DNA of 10,286 nucleotides, from assembly GCA_013698495.1 (NCBI GenBank), contig JACCUV010000083.1:1-10286 (forward strand), in the 5' to 3' direction. Of this stretch, positions 1-5,541 are shown piece after piece. How positions within the stretch are numbered: position 1 is the stretch's first letter; each line of letters starts with the position of its first letter. The notes under the pieces were generated by a model. That model was not told the origin of the DNA, searched no databases, and worked only from the letters and a program-made list of their open reading frames with translations. Source of the DNA: Chloroflexia bacterium (GTDB lineage: Bacteria; Chloroflexota; Chloroflexia; Thermomicrobiales; UBA6265). The translations under genes and the position numbers were made by a program.

Positions 1-299
1 GCTTGCAGTATCCCGTTGCCCGTTCTCGCATCGAACGTTCTAGCCACGGTGCAAACTCTGTCGAATTCTCTTGCATAGACGCTCTTCTCTCCTAGGAAAC
101 TTACCAGGAACGAGTAAGTCTGTGACCTCCATTCATAAAACAGTTCATTATTTACAGTGCTAGGGGAACCAATGGTGTCGGCCGGAGCACGTTTATTGGT
201 TGCAATGAGTCGCTCACCCTTCGCAATCAGGCTCAGAACTCTAGAAACGGCCAAGCGAGTAGCTCGGTTCAAAACTGATGTTTCCGATCCTTGAGTCAT
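1..299 (-). CDS. Uncharacterised protein, N-terminal part (runs off left edge), possible accessory/defence-type gene
   Basis: The frame starts at the ATG at 299 and stays open for 99 codons to the window edge, so only the N-terminus is visible. An AGGAG at 312-308 lies 8 bases before the ATG, which strongly supports this start. The protein begins MTQGSETSVLNRATRLAVSR and continues with a helical-looking stretch containing FYEWRSQTYSFL, GEKSVYAREFDRVC and GNGILQA. I do not recognise a named domain. The pattern (W-R-x-x-x-x-S-F-L, G-E-x-S-x-Y, then G-x-G-I-L near the visible end) reminds me of helical N-terminal modules of uncharacterised proteins found in defence-rich regions, but that is recollection and not proof. 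Base composition is clearly less GC-rich than the transport operon, which fits horizontal acquisition. The adjacent helicase remnant on the same strand supports an accessory-island setting. Confidence 0.7.
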   Translation of the reverse strand, partial: MTQGSETSVLNRATRLAVSRVLSLIAKGERLIATNKRAPADTIGSPSTVNNELFYEWRSQTYSFLVSFLGEKSVYAREFDRVCTVARTFDARTGNGILQ

Positions 300-447
300 T
301 TGTCTGTCTCCTGTTCCGATCATGGATAACCGCACCATAGCATGTCCTTACAATCAGAGTGATGGCCACCTTTCGCTACAAATACACCCGCCCCAACCCG
401 TTCACTTCCCGTCCCTTGGCATTGAAGTGAACCCGGGCTACACGTTT

Positions 448-645
448 GAGGCCGATTTCGTCGGCCAGCAACACGCCTTGGGAGAGCGGGCTTTGGAAGG
501 CAAAAAGGGCTGCGTCGATCTGATGGGGGTTGAGGTGAACCTGCGCGCTGGCCAGCGCACCCGCTAACTAGTCGATGTCCGTGGAGGCGCTTCGGTTCGT
601 GAGCTGGTACGCCAGTACCTGGGCGTGATAATCGGTGATCGCCAT
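448..645 (-). pseudogene. N-terminal remnant of a SNF2/DEAD-like helicase
   Basis: Reading the minus strand from the ATG at 645 gives MAITDYHAQVLAYQLTNRSA, then STDID, an in-frame TAG (570-568), then LAGALASAQVHLNPHQID, AALFAFQSPLSQGVLLADEIGL. This matches, in register across the stop, the conserved start of a family of large SNF2-type helicases. In those the segment LNPHQxDAALFAF-SPLS-G-LLADE-GL leads straight into the Walker A loop GKT. Here the match ends after GL (453-448) and the next residues (KRVARVHFNAKGREVNGLG) are unrelated. The gene is therefore doubly broken: a nonsense codon plus a deletion or rearrangement at the ATP-binding loop, with the roughly 900 or more downstream residues typical of the family missing. 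Intact relatives often sit beside methyltransferases in restriction or phage-defence loci (family knowledge). Family assignment is from memory of the sequence pattern. Confidence 0.68.
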
Positions 646-704
646 TTCCCGCGCCCCCCGGCAGCCTCTTCATGTTCCCGCTGCATGCATCCAACCGATT
701 GTAC

Positions 705-721
705 CCCGTAGGGGTCGACCC
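705..721 (+). repeat. Palindromic box CCCGTAGGGGTCGACCC (left copy)
   Basis: The box contains the perfect 10-base palindrome GGGTCGACCC (712-721), preceded by CCCC-GTA-GGGG (704-714), which can itself fold. A nearly identical copy in opposite orientation lies at 1148-1164; the two differ at one of 17 positions. Such boxes are typical of dispersed intergenic repeats in some GC-rich Chloroflexota (inference). Confidence 0.6.
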
Positions 722-1147
722 TGCATCGACCCTGAGTTTCGACTTTGCAATCTGAGCGACTCTGTCACCAATCACGTTGCGCTTGGTAGCACACATCTTC
801 ACCATTGGCCGGAAATCGGCTCCCCGACGCGTTCGCCTGTCGGGACCCCGCCTGTCACCGTCCGTCGACCGCGTCGTACGGGATTTTTGCGCCGAATTGG
901 AGTTCTTGCGGAGTTCTTGCTGGCCACTTCAACAAAAAGAGCATTGCGTTGTTTCGGGGGTTTTGGGCTTTTTGAGTTTTTGCACCCCAAAATGACACAT
1001 CGACGTTTTCCGGGTCTTCTCGATACGTGGCCGATCCTGTCGTTCTCCAGTCCCAGGCGCGATCCGCCCCTCCCGATCACTCAATGGGCGGGAGGCCCCG
1101 CGGAATGGCTGCCCAGGTTCGGTGTTCGGCCGAGATGGGCCGACACG

Positions 1148-1164
1148 GGGTCGACCCTTACGGG
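1148..1164 (-). repeat. Palindromic box CCCGTAAGGGTCGACCC (right copy, inverted)
   Basis: Read on the minus strand this matches the box at 705-721 in 16 of 17 positions. The two inverted copies enclose about 440 bases that include the AT-rich patch and hold no gene I can support. The pair might mark the ends of a small non-autonomous element or simply be two members of a dispersed family. Confidence 0.55.
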
Positions 1165-1321
1165 TGGCGATGGCGGTCGGCGTCAGCGCGGCTGGCTGCG
1201 TCTCGAAATCACGAACAACGGGCGGGGCGGAGCCAACCCGCACCACGGCAGCGGCCTGTCGATTCGGCTGCGCGGCATCGCGGGCGGACACCCCTGCGCC
1301 ACGGTGGTCCAGGTGTCCTTT

Positions 1322-1344
1322 ATGCCGGTATCCAGCAGGGCCGG
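1322..1344 (+). repeat. Fragment of the intergenic repeat found at 5376-5522 and 9237-9395
   Basis: ATGCCGGTATCCAGCAGGG followed by CCGG matches 9350-9371 with one inserted base and one substitution, and shares the GTATCCAGC core with 5483-5491. It lies just past the stop codon of the ATPase gene. The rest of the repeat is not evident, so this looks like a decayed piece, or a short shared motif. Confidence 0.45.
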
Positions 1345-1352
1345 TACCGCCC

Positions 1353-3410
1353 CTACGATCCTGGGTTGGGCGTCGCCCGAACGTCCAGGCTCCGATTGTC
1401 CTGACGGCCATAGGCCAGCAGGGTGAGACCGGTGAGGACAACGACGATCGTGCTGCCTTCGTGCCCGACGACGCCGACCGGCAGCGGAATCCCGATCGTC
1501 AACGCCAGCACGCCGAGACTCACGATCACCGCCAGCGAGAAGGCGATGCAGATGCGGATGATCGCCCGCATTCGGCGACTGAGCCCGACGGCGTAGGGCA
1601 ACCGACCGATATCGCCGGTGAGGAGCACGACGTCGGCGGTTTCGAGCGCGACATCGGTTCCGCCGGCGCCCATCGCGATTCCGAGATCGGCCCCCGCCAG
1701 GGCCGGGGCATCGTTCACGCCATCGCCCACCATCGCCACTCGGCCCTGAGCGCGAAGTTGTTCGACCGCCGCCAGTTTTTGCTCCGGCTGCAGATCGGCG
1801 TGGACTTCGTCGATCCCGACTTGCCGCCCTATCGATTCGCCGACGAGCCGGTTGTCGCCGGTCAGCATCACAATCCGCTTGATGCCCTGGCGCCTGAGTT
1901 CGGCGACTGCCTCCGCGGCGCCCGGCCGCACCTGATCGGCGACCCCGATCACGGCGAACACTGCTTGCCGGTCGCCAGCGAGGATCGCGGTGTGCCCCTG
2001 TCCACGAATTCGGGCGGCGGCTTCACTGGCCAGCGCGGCGACGGGAATCCCGAGCGAGGCGAACAGCGCCTCGTTGCCAGCCGCCACGAAGCCGCGATCG
2101 AGCATGGCGGTTACGCCTTTTCCGGGTTGCGTGGTGAAGTCGTGGGCCGCTTGCAACGCCAGGCCACGCGCCTTCGCCTCGGTCACGATCGCCTTTGCAA
2201 TCGGATGCTCGGAGGGGTGCTCGACACTCGCGGCAAGCGCCAGCGCCGCCTCTTCGGTTCGATTCCCGAACACCTCAATATCAGTCAGGCTCGCTCGACC
2301 GAGGGTGAGCGTGCCGGTCTTGTCGAAGCCAACGATCTCGATCGCGCCGAGTTCATCAAGGTAGCTGCCGCCCTTTACCAGCACGCCGTTGCGGGCCGCA
2401 TTGGCGATGGCGGAGAGTGTCGCGGCCGGGGTCGAGATCACGAGAGCGCAGGGCGAGGCGACCACCAGCAAGGTCATCGCCCGGTAGAACGACGATCCGC
2501 CATCGGCCCCGAACAGCAGCGGCACGACACCGACCAGCGCCGCGAACACGATCACCCCGATCGCGTACGGACCCTCGAACGAATCGGTGAAGCGTTCAGC
2601 GCGGCTTTTCTCCGATTGAGCTTCCTCCACCATCCTCGCGATTTTGGCGATTTTCGTCTCGGTCGAGGGGTGGGTGACGCGCGCGCGGAAGGCGCCGCTT
2701 TGATTCACAGTGCCCGCGAACACATCGTCACCGACGGCTTTGGTGACCGGCATCGACTCGCCAGTGATCGCCGCCTGGTCGACTTCGGTTGTGCCTCGGA
2801 CCAGGGTCGCATCGGCTGGAATTTTCTCGCCGGGTCGGACCAGGATCAGGTCGCCGGTAATGAGCTGCTCGACCGGGACGAGTCGCTCGCCGTCGTCGTG
2901 GAGCAGCGTCGCCTCGGCGGGGGTCAGGTCCATCAGGGCGCGGACCGCATTTTTCGTGCGGCGCAAGGCGTAGAACTCGAGCGCGTTGGAGGTCGAGAAC
3001 AGAGCGAGGAGGACGGCGCCTTCGGCCCAGGCGCCGAGGACGGCGGCGCCGGCCGCCGCCAGCACCATCAGCAGGTCGATGTTGACGACCCGGTCGAACA
3101 GATCGCTGAATGCGGTTCGTGTGGCCAACGTGCCGCCGGCCAGGTAGGACGCGACGTAGAGCGAGACGATGAAGGTTTGCGAGGCGCCAGTCAGGCGATC
3201 GATTGCAAACGCCGCGATCAGGAAGAGCCAGGCGAGCGCGGCAACGGTCGCCAGCCCATACTGATCCCAGGCGTGTTTCCACCCTTCAGATTCGGTTTTG
3301 CCGAACGCACGGGTGGATGGAATGTCGGGTACGGGCGACTTGACCGCGACCCCGTCGCCAGGCTGGGTTGCGGAGCGCCGATTCGCTGGCGCGTCTGAGG
3401 CTTGATTCAT
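1353..3410 (-). CDS. P1B-4-type heavy-metal-translocating P-type ATPase
   Basis: This 685-residue inner-membrane pump uses ATP to export a divalent metal ion. Motifs in order: TGES (216-219) in the actuator domain, SPC (319-321) in the metal-binding membrane helix, DKTGTLT (363-369) with the phosphorylated Asp363, the nucleotide-binding HP pair near 398-403, TGDN (517-520), GDGVNDAP (562-569), and HEGST (650-654) in the last membrane helix. SPC together with HEG(G/S)T is the signature of the P1B-4 group, whose characterised members export Co, Fe or Zn. The usual CPC of Cu, Zn and Cd pumps is absent. Hydrophobic segments lie near 54-70, 78-95, 110-145 (two), 282-300, 310-330, 616-640 and 645-668. 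There is no N-terminal CxxC metal-binding domain, only about 45 polar residues. The start at 3410 has AGGAA about 12 bases upstream. The gene is transcribed divergently from the transport operon. The exact metal cannot be read from sequence. Confidence 0.93.
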   Translation of the reverse strand: MNQASDAPANRRSATQPGDGVAVKSPVPDIPSTRAFGKTESEGWKHAWDQYGLATVAALAWLFLIAAFAIDRLTGASQTFIVSLYVASYLAGGTLATRTAFSDLFDRVVNIDLLMVLAAAGAAVLGAWAEGAVLLALFSTSNALEFYALRRTKNAVRALMDLTPAEATLLHDDGERLVPVEQLITGDLILVRPGEKIPADATLVRGTTEVDQAAITGESMPVTKAVGDDVFAGTVNQSGAFRARVTHPSTETKIAKIARMVEEAQSEKSRAERFTDSFEGPYAIGVIVFAALVGVVPLLFGADGGSSFYRAMTLLVVASPCALVISTPAATLSAIANAARNGVLVKGGSYLDELGAIEIVGFDKTGTLTLGRASLTDIEVFGNRTEEAALALAASVEHPSEHPIAKAIVTEAKARGLALQAAHDFTTQPGKGVTAMLDRGFVAAGNEALFASLGIPVAALASEAAARIRGQGHTAILAGDRQAVFAVIGVADQVRPGAAEAVAELRRQGIKRIVMLTGDNRLVGESIGRQVGIDEVHADLQPEQKLAAVEQLRAQGRVAMVGDGVNDAPALAGADLGIAMGAGGTDVALETADVVLLTGDIGRLPYAVGLSRRMRAIIRICIAFSLAVIVSLGVLALTIGIPLPVGVVGHEGSTIVVVLTGLTLLAYGRQDNRSLDVRATPNPGS

Positions 3411-3446
3411 TGTCGAAAGCGGTTCCTGCTAGAGACGTGCCCGGGA

Positions 3447-3467
3447 TGCACATGAGACTCATTCGCA
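3447..3467. promoter_or_regulatory. 21-bp dyad, candidate operator for the metal ATPase gene
   Basis: The sequence is symmetric around base 3457: TGC-AC-ATGAG-A-CTCAT-TC-GCA, with 8 of 10 base pairs matching and a perfect 11-base core (3452-3462). It lies between the candidate promoter and the ATPase start, where a bound repressor would block transcription. Metal-export ATPase genes are commonly controlled by metal-sensing repressors that bind such dyads (family knowledge), but no regulator gene is in this window and the link is inference. Confidence 0.4.
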
Positions 3468-3478
3468 ACTACGAACCA

Positions 3479-3506
3479 ATACTAACAGAACGATCCGGAA
3501 TCGCAA
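3479..3506 (-). promoter_or_regulatory. Candidate sigma-70-type promoter for the ATPase gene
   Basis: On the minus strand, TTGCGA (3506-3501) and TAGTAT (3484-3479) are separated by 16 bases and resemble -35 and -10 boxes with four of six matches each. Transcription would begin near 3472 and give a leader of roughly 60 bases containing the dyad at 3447-3467. In GC-rich DNA such matches can occur by chance. Confidence 0.33.
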
Positions 3507-3727
3507 CCGACGTCGGGTGGAGAGGATGGACGCGTTGCGCCATTGGCGAAGGCGGCCTGTGCGACAATCTGAATGTGTTGAATGCTGATCGCGCGGCAGA
3601 TGCCGAAGCGTTTGCAAAAGAGCTTCATGCTGACGACGTGTTGGGCGGGATCGGTGCGCCGCCGGCGTCGGAATGACGGCCAGGGAACGTGTTAATCGGC
3701 AATCCCAAACAGGAGTTCGCTGCTACA

Positions 3728-4138
3728 ATGCTCAACATTCGCGTCGGCGATATTTCATTCAAGGCAAGGTTCGAGGAGGAGCGCGCTCCCCAGACAGTTG
3801 CCGCCTTCCGCACGATGCTGCCCTATGCGGAGCGCCTGATCCAGGCGCGCTGGAGCGGGGAATCGGGTTGGATTCCACTGGGGGAGTTCCAGTTGGGGGT
3901 CGGGATCGAGAACGCGACCAGTTACCCGGCAGCTGGCGAAGTCCTGTTCTATCCGGGCGGCTTCAGCGAAACGGAAATCCTGTTTCCGTATGGTCGAACC
4001 TGCTTCGCGAGTACGATGGGTCAACTGGCGGGGAACCACTTCCTGACGATCGTCGAGGGCAACGAGCAGCTCAAGGAGGTCGGACGCCGCATCGTCTGGG
4101 AGGGCGCCCAGGACATCGTTTTCGAACTCGCGGAGTAG
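3728..4138 (+). CDS. DUF3830 family protein (cyclophilin-like fold)
   Basis: A complete 136-residue cytoplasmic protein. The pattern ARWSGESGWIPLG (40-52), ENATSYPAAGEVLFYPGG (61-78), SETEILFPYG (80-89), the GQLAGNHFLTIVEG stretch (98-111) and WEGAQDI (124-130) matches the conserved core of the DUF3830 family. Its members have a cyclophilin-like fold and no established biochemical role. From general knowledge, relatives often lie near hydantoinase, amidase or nucleobase-catabolism genes. I chose the ATG at 3728 because AGGAG lies at 3711-3715 at good spacing and the family core begins right after it; a GTG at 3689 in the same frame would add 13 poorly conserved residues. The stop codon is 76 bases before the binding-protein start, so the gene probably leads the transport operon and acts on, or binds, something related to the transported compound. 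Confidence 0.85.
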   Translation: MLNIRVGDISFKARFEEERAPQTVAAFRTMLPYAERLIQARWSGESGWIPLGEFQLGVGIENATSYPAAGEVLFYPGGFSETEILFPYGRTCFASTMGQLAGNHFLTIVEGNEQLKEVGRRIVWEGAQDIVFELAE

Positions 4139-4199
4139 AATGACGCCAGTACACCCGCAAAGCAACGATCGATGGCGGCGCCCGCCGCCGTATGAGATG

Positions 4200-4204
4200 A
4201 GGAG
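4200..4204 (+). promoter_or_regulatory. Ribosome binding site that fixes the binding-protein start
   Basis: AGGAG lies 10 bases before the ATG at 4215. An earlier in-frame ATG at 4140 sits one base after the stop codon of the preceding gene, would add 25 polar residues ahead of the signal peptide, and has a weaker site. The start at 4215 is therefore preferred. Confidence 0.7.
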
Positions 4205-4214
4205 TGAAGACCAG

Positions 4215-5366
4215 ATGGCGCTTTATCGAACCGCTGAAGACCTGCTCAAGGCCCGCCTGGGTCGACGTTCGCTCGTGGCAGGCGCTGGAGCGTCCGCCGC
4301 CTTCGCGACCACCGGTCTTGGCCGCACCCTTGCCCAAGACGCGACCCCGGATGGCGATCCGTTTCGGGTGGCTTTTATCTATATCGGCCCGGTCGGCGAT
4401 CTCGGCTATACCTACGCCCACGACCAGGGCCGGATTGCGCTCGAAGAGACCGTGCCGAATGTCGAAACGGCCTTCCTCGAAAACATTCCCGAAGTCCAGG
4501 CCGATGCCGAGCGCGCCGTTCGCGGGTACGCCGAAGAGGGCTACGATCTGGTGATCGCCACCTCGTTCGGTCACGGTCCCGCCGTGCTGGCCGTTGCCCC
4601 ACAGTTCCCGGACACCCAGTTCATCCATATTTCGGGATATCAGGTCGCCGAAAACGTCAGCACCGGTTTCGGCAAGATCGAGGAACCGCGCTATGTGACC
4701 GGGTTCGTCGCCGGCAGCATGGCCGAAACCGGCAGCATCGGCTACGTTGCCGCCTTCCCAATTCCAGAAGTGTTGCGCGGGATCAATGCCTTCACGCTTG
4801 GCGCCCAGGTCGCGAATCCGGACGTGACCGTGCAGGTGGTGTGGACCAACACCTGGTACGACCCGCAGGTCGAGAGTTCAGCCGCTCAATCGCTGATCGA
4901 TCTCGGCGTCGATGTCATCGCCCAGCATCAGGACACGACCGGACCGCAGCAGGTTGCGGAAGCGGCGGGCAAGTACAGCATCGGGTACAACGTTGACATG
5001 TCGGAGCAGGCGCCCGATGCGGTGCTTACCAGCGCGGTCTGGAACTGGGGCGCCTACTATATCTGGGCGGCCGAGCAGATCATCGCCGGCGAGTGGAGCT
5101 CGAACCAGTACTGGGGGAGTTGGGCCGATGGCGTGGTCGATATCGCGCCGATCGCCGACTTTGTGCCGGAGGAGATTGCCGCCGAAGCGCAGGCGATGGC
5201 CGAGGAGTTCGCCAGCGGAACCCGTGGCGTGACCGACATCTTCACCGGTCCGATCACGCAACAGGACGGCTCGGAGGGCGTCGCCGACGGCGCCAGCATG
5301 ACCGACGAGGAAATCCTCAACATGACCTGGTTCGTCCAGGGCGTCGAGGGCAGCGCAACGGGGTAG
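4215..5366 (+). CDS. BMP/PnrA-family ABC transporter substrate-binding protein
   Basis: A 383-residue exported protein that captures the substrate for the importer encoded just downstream. The N-terminus carries twin arginines (17-18) in LGRRSLVAG, an Ala-rich hydrophobic stretch (20-35) and a likely cleavage site near TLAQD (38-42), which suggests Tat export; no lipobox cysteine is seen. The mature part shows AFIYIGPVGDLGYTYAHDQG (53-72), LENIPE (88-93), GYVAAFPIPEVLRGINAFTL (176-195), VWTNTWYDP (209-217) and WNWGAYY (276-282). These belong to the BMP (basic membrane protein) family that includes the purine-nucleoside binder PnrA. The first motif identifies the GPVGD-YTYAHDQG subgroup, whose members often accompany purine-catabolism genes. 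The ligand is probably a nucleoside or nucleobase-like compound but is not proven. A palindromic repeat begins 10 bases after the stop codon. Confidence 0.92.
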   Translation: MALYRTAEDLLKARLGRRSLVAGAGASAAFATTGLGRTLAQDATPDGDPFRVAFIYIGPVGDLGYTYAHDQGRIALEETVPNVETAFLENIPEVQADAERAVRGYAEEGYDLVIATSFGHGPAVLAVAPQFPDTQFIHISGYQVAENVSTGFGKIEEPRYVTGFVAGSMAETGSIGYVAAFPIPEVLRGINAFTLGAQVANPDVTVQVVWTNTWYDPQVESSAAQSLIDLGVDVIAQHQDTTGPQQVAEAAGKYSIGYNVDMSEQAPDAVLTSAVWNWGAYYIWAAEQIIAGEWSSNQYWGSWADGVVDIAPIADFVPEEIAAEAQAMAEEFASGTRGVTDIFTGPITQQDGSEGVADGASMTDEEILNMTWFVQGVEGSATG

Positions 5367-5375
5367 TGTCCGTCA

Positions 5376-5522
5376 CGTCACCCTGAGCGTAGCGAAGGGT
5401 CCTCCGGCGAAGCCGGTTCGCGTCAGCGGACGGCTCCTTGGCAGACCAATCAGGAGCCGACTTTGTCGTCGCGTGCTTCGCCGTATCCAGCGGGACCGGA
5501 TTCTTCCCTCGTCAGAATGACG
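5376..5522. repeat. Palindromic intergenic repeat, copy A
   Basis: The element fills most of the gap between the binding-protein and ATPase genes. Its ends are imperfect inverted repeats: CGTCACCCTGAG at the left, and CGTCATTCTGACG when the right end is read in reverse. The right 43 bases (5480-5522) match 9352-9395 at 39 of 44 aligned positions. An 18-base segment (5411-5428) recurs exactly, but in reverse complement, at 9332-9349. Inside are two clear hairpins: CCGGC-GAA-GCCGG (5404-5416) and a stem at 5431-5459. This is a REP- or MITE-like family without coding capacity. Confidence 0.75.
5431..5459. terminator. Hairpin between binding-protein and ABC ATPase genes
   Basis: CGGCTCCT (5431-5438) and AGGAGCCG (5452-5459) pair perfectly over 8 bases with a 13-base loop. 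There is no T-tract after the stem, so full intrinsic termination is doubtful. Partial termination or protection of the upstream mRNA would fit the usual excess of binding protein over membrane components. Confidence 0.4.
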
Positions 5523-5528
5523 ATCATT

Positions 5529-5532
5529 GGAG
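5529..5532 (+). promoter_or_regulatory. Ribosome binding site supporting a TTG start at 5542
   Basis: GGAG lies 9 bases before the TTG at 5542. A TTG at 5527 in the same frame overlaps this site and has no Shine-Dalgarno match of its own. An ATG further in, at codon 31 of the 5542 frame, would leave the first nucleotide-binding domain intact, so the start is not settled. Confidence 0.5.
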
Positions 5533-5541
5533 CCTGCGCCT

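Larger units (their letters stand above)
646..1352. other. Gene-poor region with repeats and an AT-rich patch
   Basis: No frame here has a credible start, ribosome binding site or recognisable protein; overlapping open frames on both strands look like the by-product of high GC. Visible structure: an inverted pair of 17-base boxes (705-721 and 1148-1164), a perfect 11-base tandem duplication (GGAGTTCTTGC at 899-909 and 910-920), and an AT-rich patch around 925-1005 with CAAAAAG (933-939) and CTTTTTG (968-974) in inverted orientation. GGGCGG (1282-1287) and CCGCCC (1347-1352) are also inverted and lie immediately past the stop codon of the minus-strand ATPase gene. They could form a long-looped hairpin at its 3' end, but there is no T-tract to argue for an intrinsic terminator. 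Confidence 0.55.
3411..3727. other. Divergent intergenic region between ATPase and transport operon
   Basis: This gap separates the minus-strand ATPase gene from the plus-strand DUF3830 gene and must carry promoters for both directions. On the ATPase side there is a candidate promoter (3479-3506) and a dyad (3447-3467). On the other side I see no convincing -35/-10 pair: GACAAT at 3563-3568 and TACAAT at 3724-3729 are -10-like, but lack a well-placed -35 or overlap the start codon. An open frame across 3368-3676 on the plus strand has no recognisable product and I do not call it a gene. Confidence 0.5.

Noticed and set aside
320..805. Minus-strand open frame of 161 codons overlapping the helicase remnant
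   Set aside because: It is in a different frame from the recognisable helicase segment, and its translation shows no conserved pattern.
933..974. Possible terminator formed by CAAAAAG and CTTTTTG
   Set aside because: The stem is only 7 A/T-rich pairs with a 28-base loop and is not behind any gene.
646..1352. CRISPR array or tRNA/rRNA gene in the gene-poor region
   Set aside because: No regularly spaced direct repeats and no cloverleaf-like or rRNA-like stretch could be found by eye.
635..1426. Plus-strand open frame of 263 codons in the gene-poor region
   Set aside because: It starts inside the helicase remnant, runs through repeats and into the 3' end of the ATPase gene, and shows no family pattern or ribosome binding site.
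1122..3398. Plus-strand open frame of 758 codons opposite the metal ATPase
   Set aside because: It is antisense to a complete gene with all P-type ATPase motifs; its translation is rich in Arg, Gly, Asp and Glu with no recognisable domain, as expected for a GC-rich shadow.
3368..3676. Plus-strand open frame in the divergent intergenic region
   Set aside because: It begins inside the ATPase gene on the opposite strand, has no good ribosome binding site, and I recognise nothing in it; a small unknown gene cannot be fully excluded.
4140..4214. Extended N-terminus for the substrate-binding protein from the ATG at 4140
   Set aside because: It would place 25 polar, proline- and arginine-rich residues before the signal peptide, while the ATG at 4215 has AGGAG at ideal spacing.
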